From assembly GCA_019113005.1 (NCBI GenBank), contig DXIE01000018.1, positions 1 through 64,000 on the forward strand: a DNA stretch of 64,000 bases, in the 5' to 3' direction. The position numbers were made by a program, and so were the translations under genes. The notes under the pieces are model-generated. The model was not told where the DNA came from. It was given only the letters and a program-made list of their open reading frames with translations, and ran no database searches. The stretch is from Candidatus Butyricicoccus avistercoris (GTDB lineage Bacteria > Bacillota > Clostridia > Oscillospirales > Butyricicoccaceae). Shown here in pieces: positions 35,830 through 44,393 of the stretch. Position 1 is the stretch's first letter. Each line of letters starts with the position of its first letter.

Positions 35830-38085
35830 TTAATAACTTATTTTAGTTGAAGTGTTTACAGCAAAAGTTGGCAAGTACCAAAGCAGTAAATAAATGAGTA
35901 CATTTTTTGGTTCAACCGCTTCGGCAGCACCCTTATATGTCAGATAGAACATTAAAAGCATACCTGCAATACCTGCAACTGTACCTATAAACAAATTAGC
36001 TCTTAATGAAGTTAACAAACGCTCAGCCGATTGAAGCACAATAGCAAATGGCATAGCACCATCTTTTGAAAGAAGTGCACTTACCTTGTCATTTTGAACA
36101 TATTTAATATTATTAACTTCATCAATACGCTGTGCATCTATTGAGCCAATCTCACCCTTTTTAACTTCGAACATACTTTCAACCATTGCAGGAGAAATGT
36201 TAAAGTCTTGAGCAGAGATAACAGGATATTTTTTAACTCTTGTCATAATATGAACTGCACCATAAGTTTGAGCAGTTGGGTGATAACTCATAACTATTTC
36301 ACCCGCAATCTGACTGTTTATAACTACATAAACACTGTTAGAAACGGTATATTCAGTAGGCTGACTTATACCAAGCTTACTTAAAAATGCCGCTGTACCG
36401 ACCATAACATTATCTGTACCAATATCAGCAGACATGCCACCAGATTCATAATAAACAATATTATTTGCCTTAACTGGTCTGCCGAATTGCTCACGAAGTG
36501 CCTCTGCAAGCACACGACCTATTTCAAGATTATTATTTGCAGTTACAGCAGATGCATAAGCTAAAAGTTTTTCTGTTGTGTAGTTGCCATAGTTTTTAAT
36601 TTCATCTATAACAATAGAGCCAGCTGGGTAAAAATCAGAATCACGCATTATAGCTTGTCTTGTTTTGCAAAGACGTTGTGCATGTTTAGCACCCGCAATA
36701 GCCGCACCTTCTGACAGTAATTTTCTTGATATATTCTTATAAGATGTACCAAATGAGCATAATATACCAAGTGGTGCAGAGATAGACATAATAGCAGAAA
36801 ACGCCCAGAAGAAACGAACCCAGTCTTTTGCAGCGATTGCAGCCATTACAGAAAATGCAATAGACGCTAAAATTGCAATAGGGGTATAAATTCTTTCAAA
36901 AACCTGTACTGTGTCTGTGCGTTCCATTTCTCTTAGGAAGTTATCAACGCTACGCATACGATATTTAACCGCACGACGAGCTCTGTCTTTAGCATCTGCA
37001 TGTGCATAAATACCTGTTGGGCGGTCGCCAAGAGCTGCGGCTTTATATGCACGATATCGACCAGCCATAAATGCCTTTTCTTCTTGCATTTGAGCAAAAA
37101 GTAAAACCATACTTATTGCACAATAAGGCATCCAAGCATTATTTTTAAATAAAATAATTGTCATACCATGTAAAAGAGAAGCTACAAGAGAAATTACAAC
37201 AAGTGTACCTCTATCAGGTCTACCTTTAAAAAGGTTATAGATACCATTACCAACAATATCCAGACCAATGAACATAGCAAAAAACTGAAGCATCATCATT
37301 GTCATAACAGTTAAGAATGTATGTTCAGCATATTTAAGCATAGATGGAAGAGGAAGTCCCATACCGCTTGCAACTGTTATATACATAGCTATAACCGTTA
37401 AAATCAGAACTAACAGGCTACGTCTTGCAAGGTTTTTTGCTCTGCGTCTGCAATATTTAAGAGCCTCTCTAGGGTTGCGGATTTCGATTTCGTCCTCTTT
37501 ATCGAGCATACGTTCATTTTCCATGCGACGCTCTTTTTCGAGCTTTCTACGCTCTTTTCGAGACATTCTGCGTTCTCTTTCTTGCTCCTCAGCCGCCTCG
37601 GTTGCAAGCTCCTTTAGATGTCTTGCTTGCTCGTCAGCCATTTTACGCATATTCATTTCAACTTCCATAGGGTCTACCCCTGGGATACGAGGTATTCTCT
37701 GGCTTGCCTGAGAGTATCTTCCTGTTGACTGAGATACACGACCGCTGTCAGAGCCAACTCTACCGTTTACTTTAGGAATACGACCTGTACCAGATGAAAT
37801 TCTGCCTGTTCCTGGCTGAATAGTGCCTGTTATACGAGGAATATTAGCTGTACCGCCTGACATTCTGGTTTTAACACGCTGAGATGTTGAAGCGTTTGCT
37901 GTGCCTTTCTTTGTTTGGTCAACAACACCGCTTACCTCTGCTAAAATATCATTCAAATCAAATGAATCTGTATTAGTTTTTTTCTGTACAGTCGGAATAT
38001 TTGATAAATTATCTTCGTTTGGTTCTTCACCGAGCATACGACGTATATCGTTAAGCTCTTGAGTATCCATTAACTTGTTGCTCAT
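35830..38085 (-). CDS. Catalytically degenerate P1-type ATPase-like membrane protein
   Basis: 751 residues. Region 1-75 is polar. Residues 76-135 are a low-complexity segment of repeated GTGRI/TGRY units. Residues 145-215 are a highly charged, mostly basic helix. Then come membrane pairs (about 222-310), a pair around 315-335, another at 400-440, and two at the C-terminus (697-745). Between them the order matches a P1-type ATPase: GNGIYNLFKGRP, LLFAQMQEEKAF, a CPC-equivalent SAPLGI at 436-441, LLSEGAAIAGAKHAQRL, and a soluble P/N-like part (480-680). The DKTGT phosphorylation site is replaced by RDSDFY at 481-486. The actuator domain is only about 40 residues with no TGE, and no TGD or GDGxND can be found. 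I infer a pseudo-ATPase. It precedes rlmB's product in transcription order (rlmB is upstream). AAAGGAGG lies before ATG. Confidence 0.75.
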   Translation of the reverse strand: MSNKLMDTQELNDIRRMLGEEPNEDNLSNIPTVQKKTNTDSFDLNDILAEVSGVVDQTKKGTANASTSQRVKTRMSGGTANIPRITGTIQPGTGRISSGTGRIPKVNGRVGSDSGRVSQSTGRYSQASQRIPRIPGVDPMEVEMNMRKMADEQARHLKELATEAAEEQERERRMSRKERRKLEKERRMENERMLDKEDEIEIRNPREALKYCRRRAKNLARRSLLVLILTVIAMYITVASGMGLPLPSMLKYAEHTFLTVMTMMMLQFFAMFIGLDIVGNGIYNLFKGRPDRGTLVVISLVASLLHGMTIILFKNNAWMPYCAISMVLLFAQMQEEKAFMAGRYRAYKAAALGDRPTGIYAHADAKDRARRAVKYRMRSVDNFLREMERTDTVQVFERIYTPIAILASIAFSVMAAIAAKDWVRFFWAFSAIMSISAPLGILCSFGTSYKNISRKLLSEGAAIAGAKHAQRLCKTRQAIMRDSDFYPAGSIVIDEIKNYGNYTTEKLLAYASAVTANNNLEIGRVLAEALREQFGRPVKANNIVYYESGGMSADIGTDNVMVGTAAFLSKLGISQPTEYTVSNSVYVVINSQIAGEIVMSYHPTAQTYGAVHIMTRVKKYPVISAQDFNISPAMVESMFEVKKGEIGSIDAQRIDEVNNIKYVQNDKVSALLSKDGAMPFAIVLQSAERLLTSLRANLFIGTVAGIAGMLLMFYLTYKGAAEAVEPKNVLIYLLLWYLPTFAVNTSTKISY

Positions 38086-38109
38086 ATCAAAATCCTCCTT
38101 TTTTTTTAT

Positions 38110-38877
38110 TTAAATTCTGCGGCGAACAGCTTCATAAAGTAAAATAGCTGCTGCATTTGATGCATTTAAGGAGTTAACCTGTCCACGCATTGGAATGCTC
38201 ACAATAAAGTCACATTTTTCACGAATTAAGCGGCTTATACCACTGCCCTCCGAGCCAATAACAAGAGCGGTTGCACCTGCAAAATCAGCTTTATAAAGGT
38301 CAACTGTGCCATCGGCCTCCGCACCATAAACCCAAACACCACGCTTTTTTATTTCGTCAATAGTGCTTGCAAGGTTTGTTGCTTTGTGAACAGGCATATG
38401 TGAGAGTGCACCCGCAGATGCTCTTGCAACAATACCTGTTAAACCAACGGCTCTGCGTTTAGGAATGATAATGCCATGAGCACCAGCAGCCTCAGCCGAA
38501 CGAACAATAGCACCTAAATTGTGAGGGTCTTCTAAACCGTCACAGATAACAAATAAAGGCTGTTCACCTTTTTGCTCTGCACGTTCAAAAAGCTCATCTA
38601 GAGAAACATAATCTTGAGCAGCCGCTTGAGCGATAACACCTTGATGATTGCCTGTTTGACTCATGCTATCTAATTTACGGCGGTCACAAATTGTAACTGG
38701 TATGCCTTTTTTCTTAGCAAGAGCGATAATCTCGCCCATTCTGCCATGTGCACTTTCAGCCACAAATAGCTTATCCACAGCCTGACCAGATTTAATAAGC
38801 TCACTTACGGCATTTCTGCCTTCTATCAGCATATTATCAGGCTGTGGAGTATTGTTTTTCTGTTTTTTATCAAACAT
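38110..38877 (-). CDS. rlmB: 23S rRNA (guanosine-2251-2'-O)-methyltransferase RlmB
   Basis: 255 residues. An N-terminal substrate-binding domain (LIEGRNAVSELIKSG) precedes the SPOUT core with DGLEDPHNLGAIVRSAEAAG, LVIGSEGSGISRL and IPMRGQVNSLNASNAAAILLYE. It methylates ribose of G2251 in the 23S rRNA P-loop. It is followed by the P-type ATPase-like gene 24 bases on, without a terminator between, so the two are probably cotranscribed. ATG at 38877 with GGAG 13 nt upstream. Confidence 0.94.
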   Translation of the reverse strand: MFDKKQKNNTPQPDNMLIEGRNAVSELIKSGQAVDKLFVAESAHGRMGEIIALAKKKGIPVTICDRRKLDSMSQTGNHQGVIAQAAAQDYVSLDELFERAEQKGEQPLFVICDGLEDPHNLGAIVRSAEAAGAHGIIIPKRRAVGLTGIVARASAGALSHMPVHKATNLASTIDEIKKRGVWVYGAEADGTVDLYKADFAGATALVIGSEGSGISRLIREKCDFIVSIPMRGQVNSLNASNAAAILLYEAVRRRI

Positions 38878-38915
38878 ATTTTTTATTCAACTCCGTATTA
38901 TATTACACAGAATGT

Positions 38916-38945
38916 ATTATAACACAAATGGCGTGCTCCATACAA
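38916..38945 (-). promoter_or_regulatory. Candidate promoter of rlmB
   Basis: TTGTAT (38940-38945), 18 bp, TATAAT (38916-38921) on the minus strand, about 40 bases before the rlmB start. The -35 sits in the loop of the 38930-38956 GGCGTG...CACGCC hairpin, which lacks a T-run on the minus strand. Confidence 0.6.
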
Positions 38946-38962
38946 TGGAACACGCCGAAAAA

Positions 38963-38984
38963 ATAGCACTTTGTAAAAGGCTAT
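38963..38984 (-). terminator. Terminator after lysC
   Basis: On the minus strand ATAGC-CTTT pairs with AAAG-GCTAT (one bulge), followed by TTTTTTC (38957-38963). It begins 13 bases past the lysC stop. Confidence 0.75.
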
Positions 38985-38996
38985 ATCTGTGTAATT

Positions 38997-40205
38997 TTAT
39001 GCATTAAAGAACTTATCATGGATAGCCTTAACAGCCTTTTCAGAATCTTCCTCATTGATAAGCACAGAAATTTTAATTTCAGAAGTAGAAATCATACGGA
39101 TATTGATGCCAACAGAAGCAAGAGCCTCGAACATCTTAGCAGCAACACCAGAGTTAGATGCCATACCAGCACCAACAATGGAAACCTTAGCAACAGCGGT
39201 ATTAACAGAGATATCTTCAAAGCCTAATTGGTCTTTATTTTCACGAAGAATACGCTCTGTTTCCTCTACACTGCTCTGAGGAATTGTAAAGGTAATAGAC
39301 TTTTTGTGGTCTTGACCAACAGATTGTAAAATAATATCAACATTGATTTTATATTTAGCTAGTAGTGCAAATGTGCGGAAAGCCACACCTGGTTCATCAG
39401 GCAGGTTAATAATCGCAATTCTAGCACAGTTATTATCACGAGCAACGCCGCTTACATTCATTTTCTCCATGTTTGAACCCTCCTTGACTTTTGTACCCTC
39501 ATTACGAGTAAAGCTGGATACAACCTCCAAATCAACATTATATTTCTTAGCCATTTCAACCGAGCGATTGTGAAGCACTTGTGCACCAAGACTTGCAAGC
39601 TCAAGCATTTCATCATAAGTGATAGTGGACAGCTTTTTAGCGTTAGGAACAATTCGTGGGTCAGCTGTATAAACACCATCAACATCTGTATAAATCTGAC
39701 ATAAATCAGCACCAAGAGAAGCAGCGATTGCAACAGCGGTTGTATCAGAACCACCACGACCTAAGGTTGTAATATCGTCCTGTTTGTTAATGCCTTGGAA
39801 ACCAGCAACAATAACAATACGATTTCTATCAAGTTCTGAGCGAATACGTTCTGCTGTTACCTTGCGTATACGAGCTTCTGAGTAGTTGATATCTGTTTTA
39901 ATACCAGCCTGCCAACCAGTAAGAGAGATAACAGGATATCCAAGTTTTTGAATAGCCATAGCTAATAGTGACATAGAAATCATTTCACCAGTTGATAAAA
40001 GTACGTCCATTTCACGCTTTGATGGACGCTCATTTATCTGAGCTGCCTTTTCAATTAAATCGTCTGTTGTATCGCCTTGAGCAGATACAACAACTACTAC
40101 CTGATTGCCCGCCTTATAAGCAGATGTTGCAATATCTGCTACATTGAAAATACGCTCGGTGTTGGCAACAGATGTTCCACCGAACTTCTGAACAATAAGA
40201 CTCAT
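38997..40205 (-). CDS. lysC: Aspartate kinase
   Basis: 402 residues. Kinase domain with KFGGTSV at 7-13, GRGGSDTTAVAIAA, and the VDGVYTADPRIVP segment. Two C-terminal ACT domains (NLPDEPGVAFRTFALL; IVGAGMASNSGVAAKMFEAL) give feedback control. It phosphorylates aspartate, the first step to lysine, threonine and methionine. It ends the thrR-hom-thrB-lysC run, so threonine-responsive expression is likely. Ribosome binding site AAGGAGG, 11 nt before the ATG. Confidence 0.96.
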   Translation of the reverse strand: MSLIVQKFGGTSVANTERIFNVADIATSAYKAGNQVVVVVSAQGDTTDDLIEKAAQINERPSKREMDVLLSTGEMISMSLLAMAIQKLGYPVISLTGWQAGIKTDINYSEARIRKVTAERIRSELDRNRIVIVAGFQGINKQDDITTLGRGGSDTTAVAIAASLGADLCQIYTDVDGVYTADPRIVPNAKKLSTITYDEMLELASLGAQVLHNRSVEMAKKYNVDLEVVSSFTRNEGTKVKEGSNMEKMNVSGVARDNNCARIAIINLPDEPGVAFRTFALLAKYKINVDIILQSVGQDHKKSITFTIPQSSVEETERILRENKDQLGFEDISVNTAVAKVSIVGAGMASNSGVAAKMFEALASVGINIRMISTSEIKISVLINEEDSEKAVKAIHDKFFNA

Positions 40206-40254
40206 GTATATATTTTCCTCCTTATAAACCCCAAGTTAAGGGTAAAAAGCAAAG

Positions 40255-41148
40255 TTATTTAATCTCGGTTACAACTGCACCGACTTCATCACACACAAGG
40301 CGAATAGGTTTCCAATGTGGAAAATTATGCTCGCAGTACATTTCCGCACGGGAAAGATATGTTTTGTCGTTTGCATCTACAACTGCAATTATAGATGGGC
40401 CTGCACCAGAAATAAATGTACCAAGTGCACCCATAGCTTTGGCAGCGTGTACAAGTTCACGACCATCTGGAATTAAATCAAATCTATAAGGCTGATGCAA
40501 GCAGTCACCCACTGCAACACCCAAGTTTTCAAGCTTACCAGTAGTCAAGCTGCCTGCAAGCAGTGCCGCACGAGATAAGTTAAACACTGCATCATGGTGA
40601 GCAATGGTTTTAGGAAGTGCCGCACGAGCTTTTTCTGTTGAAAGCTCAAAGTCTGGAATAAAAGTTATAAATTCAACTTTTCCATTCATAGGCACTCGAA
40701 CACTCCAAACCTTGCCATACTCTAAAAGAGCAACACAAAAACCGCCTAAAATAGCAGGTGTGGAGTTATCAGGGTGTCCTTCAATATTAGCTGCAAGGTC
40801 AATCATGCTTTCTCTGTCTAAAGGGTTTCCTAAAAGAGCATTAGCACCTAAAATACCTGCAACCGTACAAGCAGAAGAAGAACCCAAACCTCTTGTTTGT
40901 GGAATGTCACATTGCTCAATGATTTTCATACCTTTAAGAGGTTTTCCACAAATATCATAGACCTTTTTTGCACATTGATAAATAAGGTTGGTTTCGTCCA
41001 TTGGAATAGATGCACCAGAAACATCACTTATATCAATGCAATCTGATTCTTCCATTTTTATTGTATTATATAAATTCAGTGCAATGCCTATGGAGTCATA
41101 ACCCGAACCCATATTTGCACTGGTTGCTGGGACTTTTACCTCAATCAT
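40255..41148 (-). CDS. thrB: Homoserine kinase
   Basis: 297 residues from ATG 41148 (CAGGAG 7 nt upstream); an upstream Met at 41181 is inside the hom end and rejected. GHMP fold: VPATSANMGSGYDSIGIAL at the N-terminus, ATP-binding QTRGLGSSSACTVAGIL, and FISGAGPSIIAVVD near the end. It phosphorylates homoserine in threonine synthesis. thrC (threonine synthase) is not in the window. Confidence 0.96.
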   Translation of the reverse strand: MIEVKVPATSANMGSGYDSIGIALNLYNTIKMEESDCIDISDVSGASIPMDETNLIYQCAKKVYDICGKPLKGMKIIEQCDIPQTRGLGSSSACTVAGILGANALLGNPLDRESMIDLAANIEGHPDNSTPAILGGFCVALLEYGKVWSVRVPMNGKVEFITFIPDFELSTEKARAALPKTIAHHDAVFNLSRAALLAGSLTTGKLENLGVAVGDCLHQPYRFDLIPDGRELVHAAKAMGALGTFISGAGPSIIAVVDANDKTYLSRAEMYCEHNFPHWKPIRLVCDEVGAVVTEIK

Positions 41149-41162
41149 TTTATTCTCCTGTA

Positions 41163-42296
41163 TTATAGAATACGCATACAAGACTCAGCTTGTGCAAACT
41201 GCTTATTTGCCTCAGCGGTTGTCATTTCTGGCATAATTTTGCCAGTTTCACCTTGCATACGCACATACCATTTGCTAGAAAGTGTATCAATAGATTTAAG
41301 CAAATGTTTTTCACCACTGCCCCATGATACATCACGACGTTTTTCGCTGTGAGCGATAGAGTCCATCATATCAGCTACAACAGCAGATGCGGTTGCAAGC
41401 TTACCAGCACCCTTACCATAGAACATTACATCACCAGTTGCATTGCCATCAATCATAATAGCATTGAATACATCTTCAACAGAGGCGAGTGGGTGATGCT
41501 TGTCAATTAAGTGAGGAGCTACATAAGCATAAACCTTACCATCATCGCATTTAACTGCACGACCGATAAGTTTTACAGCATAGCCTAACTTTTCAGCCTG
41601 CTCAATATCCTCAAGCTTAACCTTTGTGATACCCTCACAAGGCACTTCATCTGGATTAAACTTATCGCCAAAAGCAAGGTCAGCTAAAATACTGATTTTA
41701 CGGCAAGCGTCATGACCTTCAATATCAGCTGTTGGGTCTTTTTCAGCGTAGCCATTAGCCTGAGCCTGTTTTAAAGCGTCATCAAATGCAACACCATTTT
41801 GAATCATTTGGGTTAAGATATAGTTTGTTGTGCCGTTTAGTATACCACGGATTTCAACAATCTCATTTGCTGCTAAACACTGCATCATAGGGCGAAGAAG
41901 TGGAATACCACCGCCAACAGATGCCTCAAACAGATAGTTTACATTGTTTTCTTCAGCGATTTTAAGCAGTTCATCACCTCTTGTAGCCACAAGCTCCTTG
42001 TTTGATGTGCAAACGCTTTTACCTGCCATCAGACAACGTTTAGTAAACTCATACGCAGCACCTACGCCGCCCATAACCTCTGCAACAACTGTGACCTCTG
42101 GGTCATTTTCGATAATTGAAAAATCGGAAACGAACTTATCACCGTAAGGCAGATGAGAGAAATCTCTCAAATCAAGTACATATTTAACTTCAACTGGCTG
42201 ACCAACTGACTTAGCAATCTTTGCAGCATTCATATCGAACACTTCATAAACGCCAGAACCAACTGTACCATGACCTAATATTGCTACTTTAATCAT
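41163..42296 (-). CDS. hom: Homoserine dehydrogenase, with vestigial ACT region
   Basis: 377 residues from ATG 42296 (GGAGG 10 nt upstream). N-terminal Rossmann motif VAILGHGTVGSGVYEV, catalytic-domain motifs KELVAT, GILNGTTNYIL and GYAEKDPTADIEGHDACRKI. Canonical Gram-positive Hom is about 430 residues with a C-terminal ACT domain. Here only about 50 residues follow the core (WYVRMQGETGKIMPEM...), so the ACT domain looks truncated. It reduces aspartate semialdehyde to homoserine. The preceding thrR product carries a free ACT domain. Confidence 0.95.
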   Translation of the reverse strand: MIKVAILGHGTVGSGVYEVFDMNAAKIAKSVGQPVEVKYVLDLRDFSHLPYGDKFVSDFSIIENDPEVTVVAEVMGGVGAAYEFTKRCLMAGKSVCTSNKELVATRGDELLKIAEENNVNYLFEASVGGGIPLLRPMMQCLAANEIVEIRGILNGTTNYILTQMIQNGVAFDDALKQAQANGYAEKDPTADIEGHDACRKISILADLAFGDKFNPDEVPCEGITKVKLEDIEQAEKLGYAVKLIGRAVKCDDGKVYAYVAPHLIDKHHPLASVEDVFNAIMIDGNATGDVMFYGKGAGKLATASAVVADMMDSIAHSEKRRDVSWGSGEKHLLKSIDTLSSKWYVRMQGETGKIMPEMTTAEANKQFAQAESCMRIL

Positions 42297-42320
42297 ACTA
42301 TTTTTCCTCCAATTTTTCAA

Positions 42321-42764
42321 TTACTCACTTGCTAAAATCACAACTCTAAGCACGCCATCTAAAGCCTGTGCACGCTCCATAAGTGATTCTACTGTACATT
42401 TCATTTCAGCGGTACGAGCCGCAATAGTAACAGCTGCCTGACCACCAATAGGAATGGACTGATTTATTGTAAGCACATTAGCACCTACACGAGCAAAAAG
42501 CCCTAAAATATTGCTAAGCACCCCAGGTCTATCAATAAGCATTAAATGAAAATTGATAGTTCTGTTATGAGCTGCCTCATAAAATGGTCTAATACCATCT
42601 TTATATTTATAATACGCACTTCGAGAAAGCCCGACACTTTGTGCAGCTTCGCTTGCGGTTTTAACGCGTCCAGTGTGAAGTGCGGCATTTGCCTTAACAA
42701 CCTTGCGAAAAACCTCAGGTAATAAAGTGCGTTCTACCAGATAATATTTAGTATCTGTATCCAT
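42321..42764 (-). CDS. thrR: ACT-domain regulator ThrR (PheB-like)
   Basis: 147 residues from ATG 42764 (AGGAGG 7 nt upstream). N-terminal region contains a helix-turn-helix-like segment (TASEAAQSVGLSRSAYYKYKDGIRPF). A C-terminal ACT domain (NFHLMLIDRPGVLSNILGLFA onward) follows. This is the UPF0735/PheB family; in B. subtilis such a protein, ThrR, binds DNA and represses the hom-thrCB genes. Position immediately before hom supports this role. Confidence 0.85.
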   Translation of the reverse strand: MDTDTKYYLVERTLLPEVFRKVVKANAALHTGRVKTASEAAQSVGLSRSAYYKYKDGIRPFYEAAHNRTINFHLMLIDRPGVLSNILGLFARVGANVLTINQSIPIGGQAAVTIAARTAEMKCTVESLMERAQALDGVLRVVILASE

Positions 42765-42807
42765 AATTTGTCCTCCTGAAAAATACATATGTCTTTCAAG
42801 CCTTATA

Positions 42808-42836
42808 ATCGTACCATAGGTTTTAGCAATTTTCAA
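42808..42836 (-). promoter_or_regulatory. Candidate promoter of thrR-hom-thrB-lysC
   Basis: TTGAAA (42831-42836), 17 bp, TACGAT (42808-42813) on the minus strand, 44 bases before the thrR start. An overlapping alternative is TTGCTA-N16-TATAAG. No riboswitch or T-box leader is present. Confidence 0.5.
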
Positions 42837-42975
42837 TGGTGAAATTGATAAATTTTGACGTTTTTACAAAAACCTTTTTGTTTTTTTGTAAGGTGCATTT
42901 ATTTTGCATATATTATCTAATTTTTACTATTTTTTATAAGTGCAATATGCTATTTAAAATAAAATACAATTTTAA

Positions 42976-43004
42976 TTGTTAGCAGATTAAAATTATGCTA
43001 TAAT
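42976..43004 (+). promoter_or_regulatory. Sigma-A promoter of Na+ symporter
   Basis: TTGTTA (42976-42981), 17 bp, TATAAT (42999-43004), 33 bases upstream of the start codon at 43038. The leader is very short, about 25 nt. Confidence 0.8.
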
Positions 43005-43037
43005 AACTAAACACACGATAATACTTTGGAGGAGAAA

Positions 43038-44360
43038 ATGAAAAACGAAAATCAAAACGGAACATTCTCCAGTAAACTTGGCTTTGTCTTAGCCGCTGTT
43101 GGTTCAGCCGTTGGCATGGGCAATATCTGGATGTTTCCATACAAAACAGGTCAATATGGTGGAGCTGCCTTTCTTATACCATATTGTTTATTTGTAATTT
43201 TATTTGGCAGCATAGGTTTATCAGGTGAATTTGCATTTGGCAGACTTACTGGCACAGGCCCTATTGGCTCATATGATTATTCACTTAAAAGCCGAGGTAA
43301 AAAGGGCGGTGCATTTCTTGGTGCAATACCACTTCTAGGCTCTATGGGTATAGCAATCGGTTATTCTGTAATAGTTGGTTGGGTACTTAGAACATTTTTT
43401 TCATCTGTTACAGGTTCACTTATGACCGAAGTGCCAGAAACAGCCTTTGCTAATATGACAGGCAATTTCGGCAGTATTCCATGGCATTTAGCAGTGGTTA
43501 TTATAACCATAATAATTTTAATCGGCGGTATCTCTGAAGGCATTGAAAAAGTAAATAAAATCATGATGCCTACATTTTTCGTATTATTTGTAGTTGTTGC
43601 AATTAGAGTTGCATTTTTAAATTCAGATGCACTTTTAGGCTATAAATATCTGCTTATTCCAAAATGGGAATATCTAAAAAATCCACAAACTTGGATTATG
43701 GCAATGGGACAAGCCTTTTTCTCACTTTCGGTTACAGGCTCAGGCATGATTATCTATGGCTCATATCTAAGCAAAAAAGAAAACATTCTTCATGCTGCGG
43801 GTATGACTTCATTTTTAGATACCTGTGCGGCTATGGTTTCAGGTTTTGCTGTAATTCCTGCTGTGTTTGCCTTTGGTCTTGACCCAGCAGCTGGCCCACC
43901 GCTTATTTTCCATACTTTACCTCGTGTGTTTCAGCAAATGCCAGCGGGCAGACTATTTGCAATTTTATTCTTTATCTCGGTATTATTTGCAGGTATAACT
44001 TCACTTGCAAATATGTTTGAGGTTTGCTCAGAGGCGGCTCAAAAGCATTTAAAACTGCCTAGAAATCTTGCTGTAATAGCAGTTGGTGCAATAGTTTTTG
44101 CAGCTGGTCTGTTTATCGAAGAAGAAAGCAAGCTAAATAACTGGATGAATATAGTAAGTATATATATTGTTCCTATCGGTGCTGCACTTGGTGCAATAGT
44201 TATTTTCTGGGTGCTTGGTACAAAAAAAATCAAAGAGGAACTGCAAATCGGCAGAGAAAAGACCATATCAAATGCATTTGATATACTAGCAAAATATGTT
44301 TATGTACCGATTGCAATTCTAGTTGTTATTCTTGGCATTATGTTTGGTGGCATAGGCTAA
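43038..44360 (+). CDS. Sodium:neurotransmitter symporter family (NSS/SNF) transporter
   Basis: 440 residues from ATG 43038 (GGAGG 5 nt upstream); the TTG at 43026 lies in the ribosome binding site. About eleven membrane helices. The diagnostic LeuT-fold first helix reads SKLGFVLAAVGSAVGMGNIWMFPY with the unwound GNIW segment, and the Na+/substrate segment VTGSGMIIYGS appears later. These transporters import amino acids with Na+. Substrate unknown. It is the only plus-strand gene in the first 52 kb. Confidence 0.93.
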   Translation: MKNENQNGTFSSKLGFVLAAVGSAVGMGNIWMFPYKTGQYGGAAFLIPYCLFVILFGSIGLSGEFAFGRLTGTGPIGSYDYSLKSRGKKGGAFLGAIPLLGSMGIAIGYSVIVGWVLRTFFSSVTGSLMTEVPETAFANMTGNFGSIPWHLAVVIITIIILIGGISEGIEKVNKIMMPTFFVLFVVVAIRVAFLNSDALLGYKYLLIPKWEYLKNPQTWIMAMGQAFFSLSVTGSGMIIYGSYLSKKENILHAAGMTSFLDTCAAMVSGFAVIPAVFAFGLDPAAGPPLIFHTLPRVFQQMPAGRLFAILFFISVLFAGITSLANMFEVCSEAAQKHLKLPRNLAVIAVGAIVFAAGLFIEEESKLNNWMNIVSIYIVPIGAALGAIVIFWVLGTKKIKEELQIGREKTISNAFDILAKYVYVPIAILVVILGIMFGGIG

Positions 44361-44363
44361 AAA

Positions 44364-44392
44364 AAATCCGCTGTAAATCAGCGGATTTTTTT
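44364..44392. terminator. Bidirectional terminator between symporter and ftsH
   Basis: AAATCCGCTG (44364-44373) and CAGCGGATTT (44379-44388) form a perfect 10-bp stem with a 5-nt loop. T-rich on the plus side and A-rich upstream, so it terminates both converging genes. Confidence 0.93.
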
Positions 44393-44393
44393 A

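Noticed and set aside
42765..43037. Lysine riboswitch, T-box or threonine attenuator in the thr/lysC leader
   Set aside because: The intergenic region has two ordinary promoters and no leader peptide, specifier or riboswitch core.
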